Assembly: GCA_039545295.1 (NCBI GenBank) | Contig: BCIK01000006.1 | Span: 310,001 to 374,000, forward strand | DNA: 64,000 nucleotides | Direction of reading: 5' to 3' | From: Udeniomyces pyricola | Taxonomy: Eukaryota > Basidiomycota > Tremellomycetes > Cystofilobasidiales > Mrakiaceae | In this document: piece after piece, positions 1 to 10,828 of the stretch | Layout: every line of letters begins with the position of its first letter | Position numbering within the stretch: position 1 is the stretch's first letter | The notes under the pieces: model-generated | The model's input: the letters and a program-made list of their open reading frames with translations, nothing else | The model's database searches: none | Told to the model about the DNA's origin: nothing | Made by a program: the position numbers and the translations under genes

Positions 1-2641
1 ACGCGATTCCCGCCGCCATGTCCACATTCCTTCCCATTAGGGACCATAACGTCGTCCTCGTTCAGACTGACGTTCTCCGCACAATCTTTGACGACGTCTC
101 AGAGGGAGAGACAGCAGCTCTCATTTCCTTGCGAGAAGGCGAGGTAAGTCGAGCAACAAACTTGTCAACTTGACTGGGGTTTTTTTTTTTTCTTTTTTTT
201 TCTTCTTCTTTTTCTTCTTGTTTTCGTGTTCTTTTGTTGTGTGTGCACGCGGTTTGCTAATCCGATCATCTTTCTTATTTGTTCCTCGTACTTTACAGAA
301 CCTGATCTTCTCTGGTACTTGCTCCCTCTATCCTCTCGACACACCTCTCTCGGTCTTCAATGCCACCCTGCCTCCTTGTTCCTTCTCAACAGACTGCCAT
401 GCCATCTTCGCTCCCACCTGCTACCCACTCCCCGTAATCACTCCCGTAATCCCCTTGTCAACCTCAACGTCTCCCTCACTTTCGTCACTGTTCGCCCGTC
501 TCCAATCAGTGCTACCAAAAGACAACACGTACATCAGTCGGTTCCTTATTCGGGAACTCCGGACGGGCATCGAGGGCATGACGAGAGCCGTTCCCGGGTT
601 CAACAACATTTGGAAGGGAGACGATTGCGGTTGGGGTGTCCAAGGTTTCTTTCCTGTGCGTTTCTTTTCCGTTTCACCAATGTTCCATGGGTCGGGTCTT
701 GCCAGCGTGATCTCCCTCGTCAACATGAAGCCTGAACCCTTCCCACTCTTTTCCCGTAATTCTTCTACCCCTTCATCTTGTTCCTCCCTTCCCACCCCAC
801 ATATACCATATCAACTTGCAGATCTTGTCCCAAACCGGCCACCGTCCATACATCCTTCCCCCGTCCTGGGACCAATCTCTGAGCTCTGCTGTTCCTGCTC
901 CAAAACTTGGCCCTTCAGTCTCCCTCACTCACCAGCATGATTCCGATTCCGATTCCGACGACTCTGACGAGGACGATGAAGACGAGATCCGGTACCGACC
1001 GTTCGTCGCCCTCGTCAAGGGTCCGAAGCGGTCAGGCAAGTCAGGCTTTGCCCGCTCGCTCGTCAATCGACTCTTTGCCAACTATCGCTTCGTCGCTTAC
1101 CTCGAGGCCGACGTCGGTCAGAGCGAGTTTGGGATGGAAGGTGCCGTCAGTCTCGTTGTGCTTGAGAAACCACTGTTAGGTGAGTCGTGCCTCTGGAAGA
1201 GTCTCGAGATTGATTTTTTTTCTTTTCTTTAAATGGTTCTGTCTGGTACGCATCAAACGCTAATTCGTTCTCATTTATGTTCTCGTGTGTCTGTTTTCCT
1301 TTGGGTTGGTTGTGATCATGTTTAGGACCTCCATTCACCCACCCATCCATTCCCCTTCGATCGCATTACCTCGGCTCTCCTTCTCCCCGTCAGAACCCAA
1401 CTCACTACCTCGCTTGCATTGCCGATCTCCTCGAGACGTACCGCCTCACCCTTCAATACCCTCCTGTCCTTCCAGCCCACCTAACCTCTTCGAGCTCAGT
1501 CGAGTCATCGACGACGCCGCCGATCGACTCGCGAAACGTATCCACGATCCCCCTCGTCATCAACACCCAAGGATGGGTCAAGGGTCTCGGTATGGACCTG
1601 CTCAAGAAAATCGAAGCCATGGCCGAGGTCACGCATGAGTTCGAATTCGAGGTCCTTGGAGGAGAGGACGAAGCCGGTGGAAGTTGGGAGGGTAAGATCC
1701 CCCTCGAAGGTGGTTGGGGTAGACTCCGAGATCGTCTACCAGGTCAGGAGTATGATGATGATGAGGAGGAGGAGGTCGGTGAGAGCCAAGGGTACCGTCC
1801 TTCGACGGGCAACGTTGGAAACAAAAGTGGTCCCCATCGATACCGGTTGCAACCTATCCTCGACAACACCCTCTCCTCCCGTTACACCGCTACGGATCTT
1901 CGGACGTTGGCTCTCCTAACGTATCTCCATGCTCGATTTCCAAGCTTACCTCGATCGATCCACACCTCGGCTATGGGTCCTCCCCCGACGTTCACCGTTT
2001 CGACCCTCGCTGCAGGATGGGATTTCTCCCTTCCCCTCGTGGCTCGTCGACCATGGTCAGTCGATTGGACCAAAGCTCTCGATGCCATCCACCTCATCGG
2101 TCCCGGGGCCGAAGAGGTCGTCGAAGATGAAATCCTCCTCGTCCTCAATTCGAGTCTCGTCGGTCTCGTTCGAGAAGACGAACCTTCTTCGACGACGTCG
2201 GCGTCATCATTATCATCATCATCATCCCTTTCGAATCCTTTGCCGCCGTATGTTCGAGATCGAGCGGCACCTTCACCCTCGACGTCATCTCTCCTCGGGT
2301 TCGCCCTTATCCGTTCAGCCCCTCCTCCTTCCTTGTCCACATCAGACCTAGCCCCCTTAAGCTCCTCATCGACAACCCTTCAGATCCTGACACCTCTGCC
2401 AGGCGTACTTCTTCCGACGACCCGTGTTCTCGTCAAGGGCGAGACGGAACTTCCCATCGCGGGCATGCTCGATTGGCGACAAGCCGACGCTCACCTCAAG
2501 GAGGATAACGAAGGTGGGATGATGATGATGTGTGGCGTGCGAAGAGAGGACGTTCCGTTCTTGGTTTGGGGTAAAGAGAGTGAAGGCGTCGTCGGAGGGG
2601 GTAAGCGTAAGGTTCGAAGGAACGTTGGAAGGCGTGGTTAA
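1..2641 (+). CDS. GRC3: Grc3/Nol9-type polynucleotide 5'-hydroxyl kinase, 5' partial
   Basis: Exons are <1-143, 299-655, 822-1179 and 1326-2641; the frame stays open across all three introns and ends at TAG-free TAA after 2638. In yeast Grc3 works with the nuclease Las1, phosphorylating the 5' end made by cleavage in ITS2 of pre-rRNA in the nucleus. The sequence shows a P-loop in exon 3 (GPKRSGKS, about 1024-1047), then the family's LEADVGQSE stretch, and in exon 4 the [10 protein letters not shown] motif shared by Clp1/Grc3 proteins. Exon 2 carries ENLIFSGTC, typical of the domain before the kinase. An acidic Asp/Ser/Glu run lies just before the P-loop and another in the C-terminal half. The reading frame is open to the left edge and the ATG at 18 lies well inside the expected N-terminal region, so the true start is outside the window. 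Family is secure; the very N-terminus is missing. Confidence 0.9.
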
Positions 2642-3567
2642 AAGAAGATGAATGTCAATGTTTCATCAACTTTTTTTTACTTTTTTTTTTTTCTCTTTCT
2701 CTTTTTCAATATGAGCTTACGAGGTTCCATCCATCGCTGTGTAAGGGATTTGTGTAAGATGGATCAGCTAAATGGCAGTCGAGCCTTTACGTATGAACCC
2801 TGACGCTTTCGACTTTCGTTTTTGGTGATCATGAATGCTTTAGCTATCAGACTCAACAGGGGCAAGAGCTGCCCAACGAAAAAAAAAAACATGCAGCTTG
2901 TACTGGCCGAATACTATATATTAATCCATGTCGATCTGCTTTTCTCGCGTTGCGCCTTCCGCTCGCGTACGTTGAATAAGATGGCGAGTGAGGTTTTATA
3001 TATGTTGTTCAATCGAGGTGAGTAAGATGGACGCGGTTGCGGGAAACGTACGTACAAACGACGTATATATACCACTCTCAGTCATCGTCCGATCATGATG
3101 ATCGATCCGCCTAGAAAAGTGCCCTCCCACCCCCCTTCTCCCCCACTCCTTCAAGTACGCGGCGCTACCATGATCAGTTCATACTGCTGCCACCTTGAAT
3201 GATGACACTGACGTTGTCTCTGCGTTCGTGTACGGACCATTCTTTTTGCTCAATGCGGGGATTCTCGGTTTGTTTTTGGTTTGTTTATTTTGTCGTGCAG
3301 AAGGGACATGTATCATCATCAAGAGAGGGGTAACCAACCAACCACGCAGATGGTTGAGAGCAGCAATGACAGAGGGGGAGGAAGAGGGGAAGAGGTACCA
3401 ATAAGGAGAAGAGCAAAAAGCGAAGACGAAGAGTGTGGGTAAAAACAAAGGGGAGTTTTGACAGAGCGAAAAAAAGGGTTTAAACCCAAGCCAAGACCCG
3501 AGGCGAAAGAGGAAGAAAAAAAAGAAGAAAAAGTTATGCGAGAAGAAGGATTCGGAAGGGTTCGGGT
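2642..3567. other. Tail-to-tail spacer between GRC3 and H2A
   Basis: This 0.9 kb holds the 3' untranslated regions of GRC3 (+) and histone H2A (-). It has T-rich and A-rich runs (for example 2670-2695 and 2880-2890) and AT-rich patches near 2920 and 3060. Short ORFs here show no protein-like composition. No hairpin resembling the animal histone 3' stem-loop was noticed beside the H2A stop. Confidence 0.6.
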
Positions 3568-4334
3568 TTAAACCTCTTGCGAAGCCGAAACCTTGGAGGC
3601 CTTGCCTCCCGACTTGGACGACTTGGCGGGGAGGAGCTCGGGCTGGATCGAAGGAAGGACACCACCCTGGGAAATGACGACGTGACCGAGAAGCTTGTTG
3701 AGCTCCTCGTCGTTTCGGATGGCGAGTTGAAGGTGTCGGGGAATGATTCGAGACTTCTTGTTGTCTCGGGCAGCGTTTCCGGCAAGCTCGAGGATCTCAG
3801 CAGAGAGGTCTGATGATGAGAAAAAGGGAAAAGCAAGAAAGAAGAGACACAAAAGTCAGCAATGTTTTTTTCCCCGCAAAAGGACGTGGGCAGGACAATA
3901 GTGACAACGGCAAGCGCAAGGTGGAGTTGGTGTAGACAGGATGGTAATCATCCTTGATGAGAGAGAACAGGTAATTGGAAGGACGAGCGAGCACCAAGTA
4001 AGCAAGCAAAAAAGGAGACGTACACTCAAGAACGGCAGCGAGGTAGACGGGAGCACCCGCACCGACACGCTGGGCGTAGTTGCCCTTCTTGAGGAGACGG
4101 TGGATACGACCGACGGGGAACTGAAGTCCGGCCTTGGCGGATCGCGAAGTGGTCTTCTTGGAGTCACCGCCCTCGGTGGTNGAGGCCTTGCCAGACTTTC
4201 CTTTTCCAGACCTGGAGGGGAAGGGGGGAGAGAGAAGGGGAAGAGGAAGGGGGGAGAAAGGAGAACAAGGCGCGTGAGCTGAGAAGTTCTGGGAAACGGA
4301 AGGCAGGTTGCAATTGAGAGGATAGAACGTACAT
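3568..4334 (-). CDS. H2A: Histone H2A (H2A.X-type C-terminus)
   Basis: The spliced CDS is complement(3568-3809, 4024-4211, 4333-4334), 143 residues. It encodes the canonical H2A fold, including the [21 protein letters not shown] and [18 protein letters not shown] segments and a C-terminal QPELLPAK. The chain ends in SQEV, the SQ(E/D)-hydrophobic motif phosphorylated by ATM/ATR-type kinases at DNA breaks, so this copy can act as the damage-signalling H2A, as in other fungi. The start codon is interrupted: AT at 4334-4333, then an intron with donor GTACGT and acceptor CAG, then G at 4211. No other in-frame ATG precedes the conserved SGKGK N-terminus. A single N at 4181 falls in a TCN serine codon, so it is silent. 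The gene is divergent from H2B at 4922 and probably shares its promoter. Confidence 0.95.
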
Positions 4335-4921
4335 GATAATGAGTAAGAGTGGAGGTAGGTGGGTGGGTGGGTGGGTGGGTGGGTGGGTAGTTGAGGTTAA
4401 GGTGGGAGTGAAGGTGAAGAGGGCGAGAAGATGTTGAAAAGGTAAGTGATGGTGGTTGGGAGAAGGCAAGAGGGCAATGGAGGGGGGGGCGCCTTTTTAG
4501 GGAGGGCAGAGGGTGGAGCGAGCCGGATTGGGAAACGGCTAATCATGCCACGTCACCCTAGATACCCTCATTCCATCCGCCACGTACTCATCATACCACC
4601 TTGCCATGAACTTGAGCCGTCGAGAGTAGGACGGTATCCAAGGCTAAATTCATACGGATCCATCCATCCTCTCAAATAGACTATCAATTCATGATGGGAG
4701 GAACAAGAAGCGTGGAAAGAGCGTGAGATTGACACGTGTCCTAGTTTCCGGAGGACCCAACTGAGACGGGAGCGGCCGTCCAAAAGGTGCCTCCCCTTCG
4801 CCCCTTCCTCTTCTTCACCAACCATCATCACCTCTTCGCTTTCCAACTTGATCCCTCCCCTCTTACATCCCCTTCCCCTTCCAACTCCAACCCACCTTTA
4901 ACCCACACATCCTCTTTCATC
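4335..4921. promoter_or_regulatory. Shared divergent promoter of H2A and H2B
   Basis: The 587 bp between the two histone start codons must hold both promoters and both 5' leaders. Divergent H2A-H2B pairs are the usual fungal arrangement and are normally co-regulated in S phase. A GGGT tandem array lies near the H2A side. A pyrimidine-rich leader precedes the H2B ATG. No known histone upstream element was recognised with confidence. Confidence 0.7.
4361..4388 (+). repeat. (GGGT)7 tandem array, G-quadruplex-capable
   Basis: Seven GGGT units run head to tail within a longer G-rich stretch (about 4351-4390). Four or more GGG runs with one-base loops form very stable quadruplexes in general. It lies 27 bp upstream of the split H2A start codon, so it is probably in or beside the H2A leader, where the transcript would carry the C-rich complement. 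Confidence 0.9.
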
Positions 4922-5754
4922 ATGGCCCCTAAGCCCGCTTCCACCACCGGCCAGAAGGCTCCCGCTTCCAAGGCCCCTGCTTCCAAGGCCCCTGCCTCCA
5001 AGGCTCGTGAGTGTTGCCTCTCCCGTCCCCTCCTCTCCCCTCCCCTCCCTCCTTTCCCTCGCGGCGACAACGAACACGTCTGTATGAATGAGTCATCCTG
5101 ACATTTGCTTTCCTTTATATATATATTTTTCCCCCTTCCAGCTGCCTCCAAGGCCCCCGCTAAGAAGTCGACGACCGCCAAGGCCCCCAAGGCCGAGGGT
5201 GACAAGAAGAAGAAGAACAAGAAGCGAGTCGAGACTTACTCGTCTTACATCTACAAGGTCCTCAAGCAGGTGAGCCCCTCTCCTTTTCTTTCCCTCTCTC
5301 TCTCTCTCCCTTGTCCCTTCCCTCTCTGTCCTCCGTTTTGCCATGTTATTCATCGAGCTCACCTTTTTCTTTTTCTTTTTTTTCTTCTTCTCTCAATCTA
5401 AAAGGTCCACCCCGATACCGGTATCTCCAACAAGGCCATGTCCATCCTCAACTCCTTCGTCAACGACATCTTTGAGCGCATCGCCGGCGAGGCCTCCAAG
5501 CTCGCTTCGTACAACAAGAAGTCGACCATCTCCTCGCGAGAGATCCAAACTTCGGTCCGACTCATCCTTCCCGGAGAGCTTTCCAAGCACGCCATCTCGG
5601 AGGGTACCAAGTCGGTCACCAGTACGTTTCCGCGTCTTGCTTTGCTTTATTTCCCTGTTTTTCTCTTTATTCCTTTCTTCTGCCTAAACATCAACTAATC
5701 CTCGGTTCCTTTTCGTTCTTCTCTCCTTCAGAGTTCTCGTCGTCTTCCAAGTAA
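4922..5754 (+). CDS. H2B: Histone H2B
   Basis: Exons are 4922-5006, 5142-5269, 5405-5621 and 5732-5754, giving 150 residues. The conserved core is plain: [34 protein letters not shown] and [14 protein letters not shown], ending in SSSSK. The ubiquitinated lysine of fungal H2B lies in this C-terminal VTK context. The N-terminal tail carries a short tandem APASK repeat (residues about 14-30), a likely acetylation-rich Lys/Ala/Pro segment. The intron at 5007 splits one repeat unit. Partner of H2A in the nucleosome and divergent from the H2A gene. Start chosen at the only ATG ahead of the tail, preceded by a pyrimidine-rich leader. Confidence 0.96.
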
Positions 5755-6194
5755 TCGCCCTCGTTGCTACTTGTTTCCATATTCCCCCTTCGCGCTACCC
5801 TCGTTGTCTTCTCCTTTTCTGCCCCCTTTCGTTTTTTGCTCCTCCCTTTTTGTTTTTCCCAACTCTTATAACCCACTCTTCATGATTTTATGACCCTTTC
5901 TTCGTCCTTGTCTCCATATGAAGCCCCATCGCTTATGCTATGTACTCTTTGAAAATGGTCAAATGCGGCAGTGCGGCTGCAACGATCTCCGGTCTTCTCT
6001 TCACAAATCCACCCAGCTGTTGACGTCGAGTCAGTATGTAAAAAGCACATCGTAATAACAGAGAGTGACAATACAACTGGTCAAGTTGGGGAATCCCTCG
6101 CGACACGAAACATACAAATAGAAAAGGAAACAGGAAACGCAATAATAGACAAACGTCATGAAGCCGGACGTAGGCAACCCATGATGCGCGCTCT
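5755..6194. other. Tail-to-tail spacer between H2B and the SCP2 gene
   Basis: The spacer holds the 3' untranslated regions of both genes. The H2B side is T-rich. No coding or RNA feature was recognised. Confidence 0.55.
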
Positions 6195-8017
6195 TTAAAG
6201 TTTGGCTTTGGCGCCCTTGAGAACGCCGTCGAGTTTGGTCTGAAAAAGCGAAGGGGGGTTCGAGCCAAGAAGATGCAAGGGACCAGGATAAGCGAGTGCG
6301 GCTTGCAGAAGATGGGAGAAAAGAAGAGCGGATACAGGCTGGACGGGCGGTGGCTGATCGTGACTGCCAAATGAGTGCGTCGGCCGACGAAAAGAAGATA
6401 GGAGGGGGGGGGGGGACGTACTGCGAGCATGACATTCCCCTTGACTTTGAGCTAAGGAACGGCGAGAGTAAGAGTAAGAAAAAGTGTAAAAACTTGTAAG
6501 CAATCAAGACGAAGCTGAACCCTCACGCATGAGTGAGTCCCCGGCGTTCAAGCGCGAAAATGACGGCTTACCTTGCCCTGAAGCAAGCGCCACGATCAAA
6601 GATGAAAACGATCAATGTCAGCCAACGGTTAGAATCAATTGACGTGAGGCGAATCCACAGCGAACAAACCTGCATGAACATCTGCGAGGGAAAGGAATGC
6701 ACAAAGTTCAAGATCAGCCATCAATGGTCTCAGAAAAGGCAGGAAGATCTCGGTCTCGGCAGTCTCGTCATCTTACCTTCTGTGAGTTGAGCGTTCCATC
6801 GGCCTGTATGATTTCAAGTGATCAAACGAAGGAGTGATTCATAAGTGAGCATAAACAACCTTGAACGCTCCATGTCAACGCAAACCAAGACGCGCTCGAC
6901 TCACGAGACCGACGAAAACATTGTCATCCAAGTTGATGGTAACATCTGGCGTTTATATCGTGCAGGTCGGTATGGTCAGCCAGAGTGAATCCACTGACGC
7001 GTAGAAAGATAAAGAACAATCGATCGATCGACGCACCGGGCTTGCCCTTCGTGCCCTTGACAACCTCTCCGTCCTTTTTGAGGTCAATCGTCCAGGACGC
7101 CTCTTTTCCGGCTTGTGACTTGACATTAAGCTGGAAGACTCCGTTGGTCTATTATCAGGGATCGTTGAGCCGTCCAGAACGAAGCGATCAACTTTGCTGT
7201 TGTTAGTCAAGACTGTGGGACGAGATGACGACCAAAAATACAAAATACCCAACTCGCCTTTTTGATGGCGTCCTTCTTTTCCTTGTCCGTCATCTTGGAG
7301 AAGGAATCCGCAAGCGTCTTTTGAGTTGATAGGACATCAGTCAAAGCCAATGCAATGACCCGACAAGATCACGGACAGGGTGCAGGGGGAACGAAGAAGA
7401 ATCTCTATGACGTCAGGATCGGTTCTGATTGTTCGATAAGGTCGTCAGGTGAGAGCGAGCTCCGCGGGCGATGACATGAGAGAGATAACAGACCTTAAGG
7501 ATAGCTGAAGCTTTGAAGCCTTCCTCCTGTGAGCATACAGAGCCGATGAACATCACAGATCAGCGGAATGTCTCAGTTTAGTCCTTCCTCCTCCTTCTTC
7601 CCCCCCCCCCCCTATCCCCGTATGAAGAACGCAAGCGTGAGGCCTTCCTGCGCAAGCCAGATACTGAGATCGGATCAATACTATGTACAGTAAGGTCACC
7701 ACTTCCTCCTGCTGAGCCCTTGATCTTGTCGCCCACGGAGCCTGCCTTGGCATCGGACGCTGTGGGTCTCTGGTTGCTTGGGAGGTCAACAGGCTTGTTG
7801 ATGTTGTCCTGAGCAGCGAGTAAAGATGCAGATCCAAGCAGAACAGTGAGGTTTAACATAGGGGAAATCCAGAGAAAATCAGAGCGCCATGCCCTGCATG
7901 GCCGAACGAGAGAATGAAGGAAAAGGGGGCATGATGAGGTTGTACGGAGGAATCAAGGCAGTAGAGACGGGGTTAACCAACCTCGATCTCGGGAACGGGT
8001 TGGATAGCTCCGGCCAT
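6195..8017 (-). CDS. SCP2 sterol/lipid-binding domain protein with peroxisomal PTS1
   Basis: Eleven exons, complement(6195-6239, 6422-6451, 6572-6577, 6670-6681, 6777-6803, 6905-6945, 7037-7148, 7258-7317, 7494-7526, 7689-7808, 7982-8017), give 173 residues in one continuous frame. The SCP2 fold starts near residue 53: GFKASAILK, a KKDAIKKTNGVFQLNV stretch, EASWTIDLKKDG, then DVTINLDDN and the FMQGKLKVKGN strand. The C-terminus is AKL, a PTS1-type import signal, as expected for SCP2 proteins that handle fatty acyl-CoAs or sterols in peroxisomes. The N-terminal 50 residues are extra and low-complexity. Exons of 27, 12, 6 and 30 nt follow each other; each joins in frame and together restores the conserved C-terminal motif. 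The intron after exon 4 starts with GC (GCGAGT). A GT donor 9 nt downstream would insert three residues and fits the family worse. Confidence 0.88.
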
Positions 8018-8495
8018 GGTGAACTAATTTGGTGTTGAGTAGGTGGTTCGTAAGAGAGGAGTGTGTGCGGTGAAGACGGTGCTTGAATGGAGAATGTGGT
8101 TGTGAGAGCGAAGTAACAGAAGGGAAAGTGTCAGGGGACGACGACGAGAAGAGCAGATCGAGTCCTCTCCCCCCTCCCCCCCGCGCCGGCAGCGGCGACA
8201 CCTTGGCCCGGAGCTCATGATTCATCCGATCATCGATCATTCACATGAGTCGGCCAAAGTCGCCTACATCGCTTATACCTCAGTTATTATAATCAACAAG
8301 CCAGCATCTCATTCGATTCACTTACGCTTTCTCTTTTTCTTCGTTGCATTCATCATTATCAGCACCAATTACCCAATTTACTCCAACAGGCTTTCCTCTA
8401 TATCTATGTTATCACCTCGAGCTGTTCTCGATCCTCGTCGACCCATAGTCGATCTCACAAGGCACATATATTTGTGGATACAATAGATGATCCGC
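8018..8495 (-). promoter_or_regulatory. Upstream region of the SCP2 gene
   Basis: This 478 bp lies between the SCP2 start codon and the 3' end of the GLTSCR1-domain gene, both on the minus strand. It should carry the SCP2 promoter and the 3' untranslated region of the upstream gene. It is AT-richer near 8280-8400. No known peroxisome-proliferation element was recognised. Confidence 0.5.
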
Positions 8496-10442
8496 TCAAG
8501 GTCGCCCACTTCCGGTCGGCCCTCGACTCGGACCTGGACCACTCGCACCCCCGACACCCGCCGCCGCTGCCAATGGTGCAATCATCGCCTTGAGTCCCTC
8601 GACTTGCTCTCTCGTCATCTTACGCAGCGGTACCTTGAACCCAACGCGCTCATTATCAACTTTGATGTCCTTGGTCCCCAGTCGAGCACGAACAGCCTCA
8701 ACGCTTTCCGGGGTACCGTCGGGAAGTACCCCAAGCTGGACCAGGCGGGTGATGCAATGGATGGGAAGAATAATCGAGCTGTAACCATTAGGATCCATAT
8801 TCGGTGGACCACCTTGAGGGGGACGGACGGGAGCGTTCAGTGGGGGTGGTGGAATGGGTCGAGGTATTGAACTGTGAGACAACGCTGGACCAGGACCTGC
8901 TGAGGCGTGAGGGGGAAGTTGATTCTTGAACGAGAGGTGCGAGGGGAAAGGTGGAGGACGAACAAGCCCCAAGCCGGGGGTAGGAGCATAGGATAATGTC
9001 GGTGCTGTAGGTATGCTGAAAGAGGGTAGAACCGGGCCAGCAGATACGGATGGTCTTGGAGCTTGGGCGATTGGCCGGAACGTTGGTGGGTCGATTTGCG
9101 GCGGCGGCGGTGGCTCGATCGAGAGGGCTGCCGCCTCTTTGAGGCGTCGCTGAAGCAACGTGAGCCTTTCTTGGGCCTTTGCAACCATCGATTTGGTCAT
9201 GGCCCTGGACCTGATGGCGTCTTGGGTGGAATCCCGAGCGAGGAAGACAGCTTGCGGGCGTGAAGACGCGTGCTTGATAATGAAGAGAAGCCGAAAGGAA
9301 AGTCAATGACCGAGTGAGAGAACGTGGGTAAGTCGGATAAGTCCATCTGACGTACCTTGCCCTCTGCCTGCCTCGTCGACAGAAGACGCTGCTCAAGAGA
9401 CTTTCTACGTTTTGCAAACGCGATGGCTTCCTTCAATCCTGTCGAGGGAAGAGATGAGGTAAGGAGGCGGGGAAAGGAAAAGAGAGGGAGAGTACAGGAA
9501 CAGCGAGTAATCGAAAGAAGATTGAGTTCCAAGCCCTACACAACTTGATTCGACATGCAACCTGCAAGGGAGACTCACGAGCACGCTCCTCTTCTTCGGT
9601 CTCCTCAATAAGCTCCTCAAAGTCCCACTCCCTCGCGCGTCCCTTGCCCTTACCCTTGTCCTTGTTCCTGGCGAGGTCCTCGAGCCTCTTCTCCCTCTGC
9701 GCGTCCTCTGGAATCTGCCAGATATGGTATGGCACGAGCCGATCGATGACGTCGCGCGAGTCCCGGAAGGCCGAGACGTCTGGATAGAGAGTCGAGTACT
9801 GGTCTTGGTAGAGAGCCAAGTTGACACTGGAGAGCACGAATCGATGAGACGAACGATGGGAGATGATTTGACAGAGAGGACGGGGGAAAGCGAAAGTGAG
9901 GAGCGAACGCGTATGGTCAAAAAGGGCGCGTCGGCTTTCGGTGTCGCGAGGCTGGCTAAAGGCGCGACTGACTTCATCTGGAGACCGTACTGCAGAATCT
10001 TTTCCATTCCCGTTCTCGGGCGATCTGGAACGGTCGTCTTGGTCCGCTTGATGGGCAGAGGGGGTGGCCGCGCGGTGGTTGGCCCCCCGGTTGTTGATGT
10101 TGCAGTGGGCGGCGCCAAGGGAGAAGGACCACCGCTTGATCGGGACGGAGGCGGGGGAGGTCGAGGAAGTGCGATTGGCGTGACTAGTTTGGTGGGTGGT
10201 CTGGAGCCTGAAGCGATGGGTAGGACAGTGTGGGATATGGTTGGAGGAGGGAGAGAGGTGAACTGTGGTAAGGTAGATGTGGGATGAATGATGGGGCTGC
10301 CAGACGGGGGAAGGGCAGAGCTGGGCGTGGCATCTGGAACGGGCGGTGTCGGGCGGACGAGAGGGTGCTGCTGGGTAGGATAAGGGGGGATAGGTATGGG
10401 TGGTCGGACTTGAGGATGATGGCCGTTGTCGGAGGGCAGCAT
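8496..10442 (-). CDS. GLTSC1-domain protein, possible SWI/SNF subunit (GLTSCR1/BICRA-like)
   Basis: Exons are complement(8496-9272, 9356-9438, 9579-9826, 9973-10442), 525 residues. The first 145 residues are Pro-rich. Residues about 145-200 hold the recognisable core: NLALYQDQYSTLYPDVSAF, then RDVIDRLVPYHIWQIPED, which resembles the conserved region of GLTSCR1 proteins (a DVIxRLLPYHxFQ pattern) found in human ncBAF and fungal SWI/SNF complexes. A Lys/Glu-rich helix and a second coiled-coil-like segment (LKEAIAFAKRRKSLEQRL) follow. The C-terminal half is Pro-rich and ends with a compact segment around KVPLRKMTREQVEGLKAMI. An ATG at 10658 is in the same frame, so the protein could be longer by 72 residues. 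The domain assignment is from pattern memory; a chromatin role is inferred. It is divergent from SEC17. Confidence 0.7.
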
Positions 10443-10828
10443 TTCGGGGCGAAGCGAGGGAATCTGCGGAGCAGCTAGACAGCACAGCGAAGCAAACGAG
10501 AACGAGCGTTTGGGTGGATTCCGTTGTGCTGGCTTTGATCGTTTGGATTGGGTTGGCTTGTGCAAGCTTGTGCGTGTGCCGAGGGATGAATCGATGAGCT
10601 GTGAGAGTGACGACTGCAGTCTTTGAAGCTTGACATGAGCAGCTCCAGCATCCAGCAAGATAGCGCAGGGCAGCCAGCGAGCAGCAGCACCGCGCGATCA
10701 TCCTCATCATCCTCTCGCGTCCTCATATCCACGTATCCTCGTATCCTCGTCCTTCTCTCCATCCCTTTCCACCCATAATATAGATCCCACCCCACCCTCG
10801 TCTTCTCCCCTTCCTCACCAACCCCGTC
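10443..10828. promoter_or_regulatory. Divergent promoter region between the GLTSCR1-domain gene and SEC17
   Basis: The 386 bp between the two start codons should serve both genes. It would shrink to 170 bp if the minus-strand gene starts at 10658. No specific element was recognised. Confidence 0.55.

Noticed and set aside
10443..10658. Upstream ATG at 10658 as the start of the GLTSCR1-domain protein
   Set aside because: In frame, but the added 72 residues are not protein-like and would use half of the shared promoter; kept only as an alternative.
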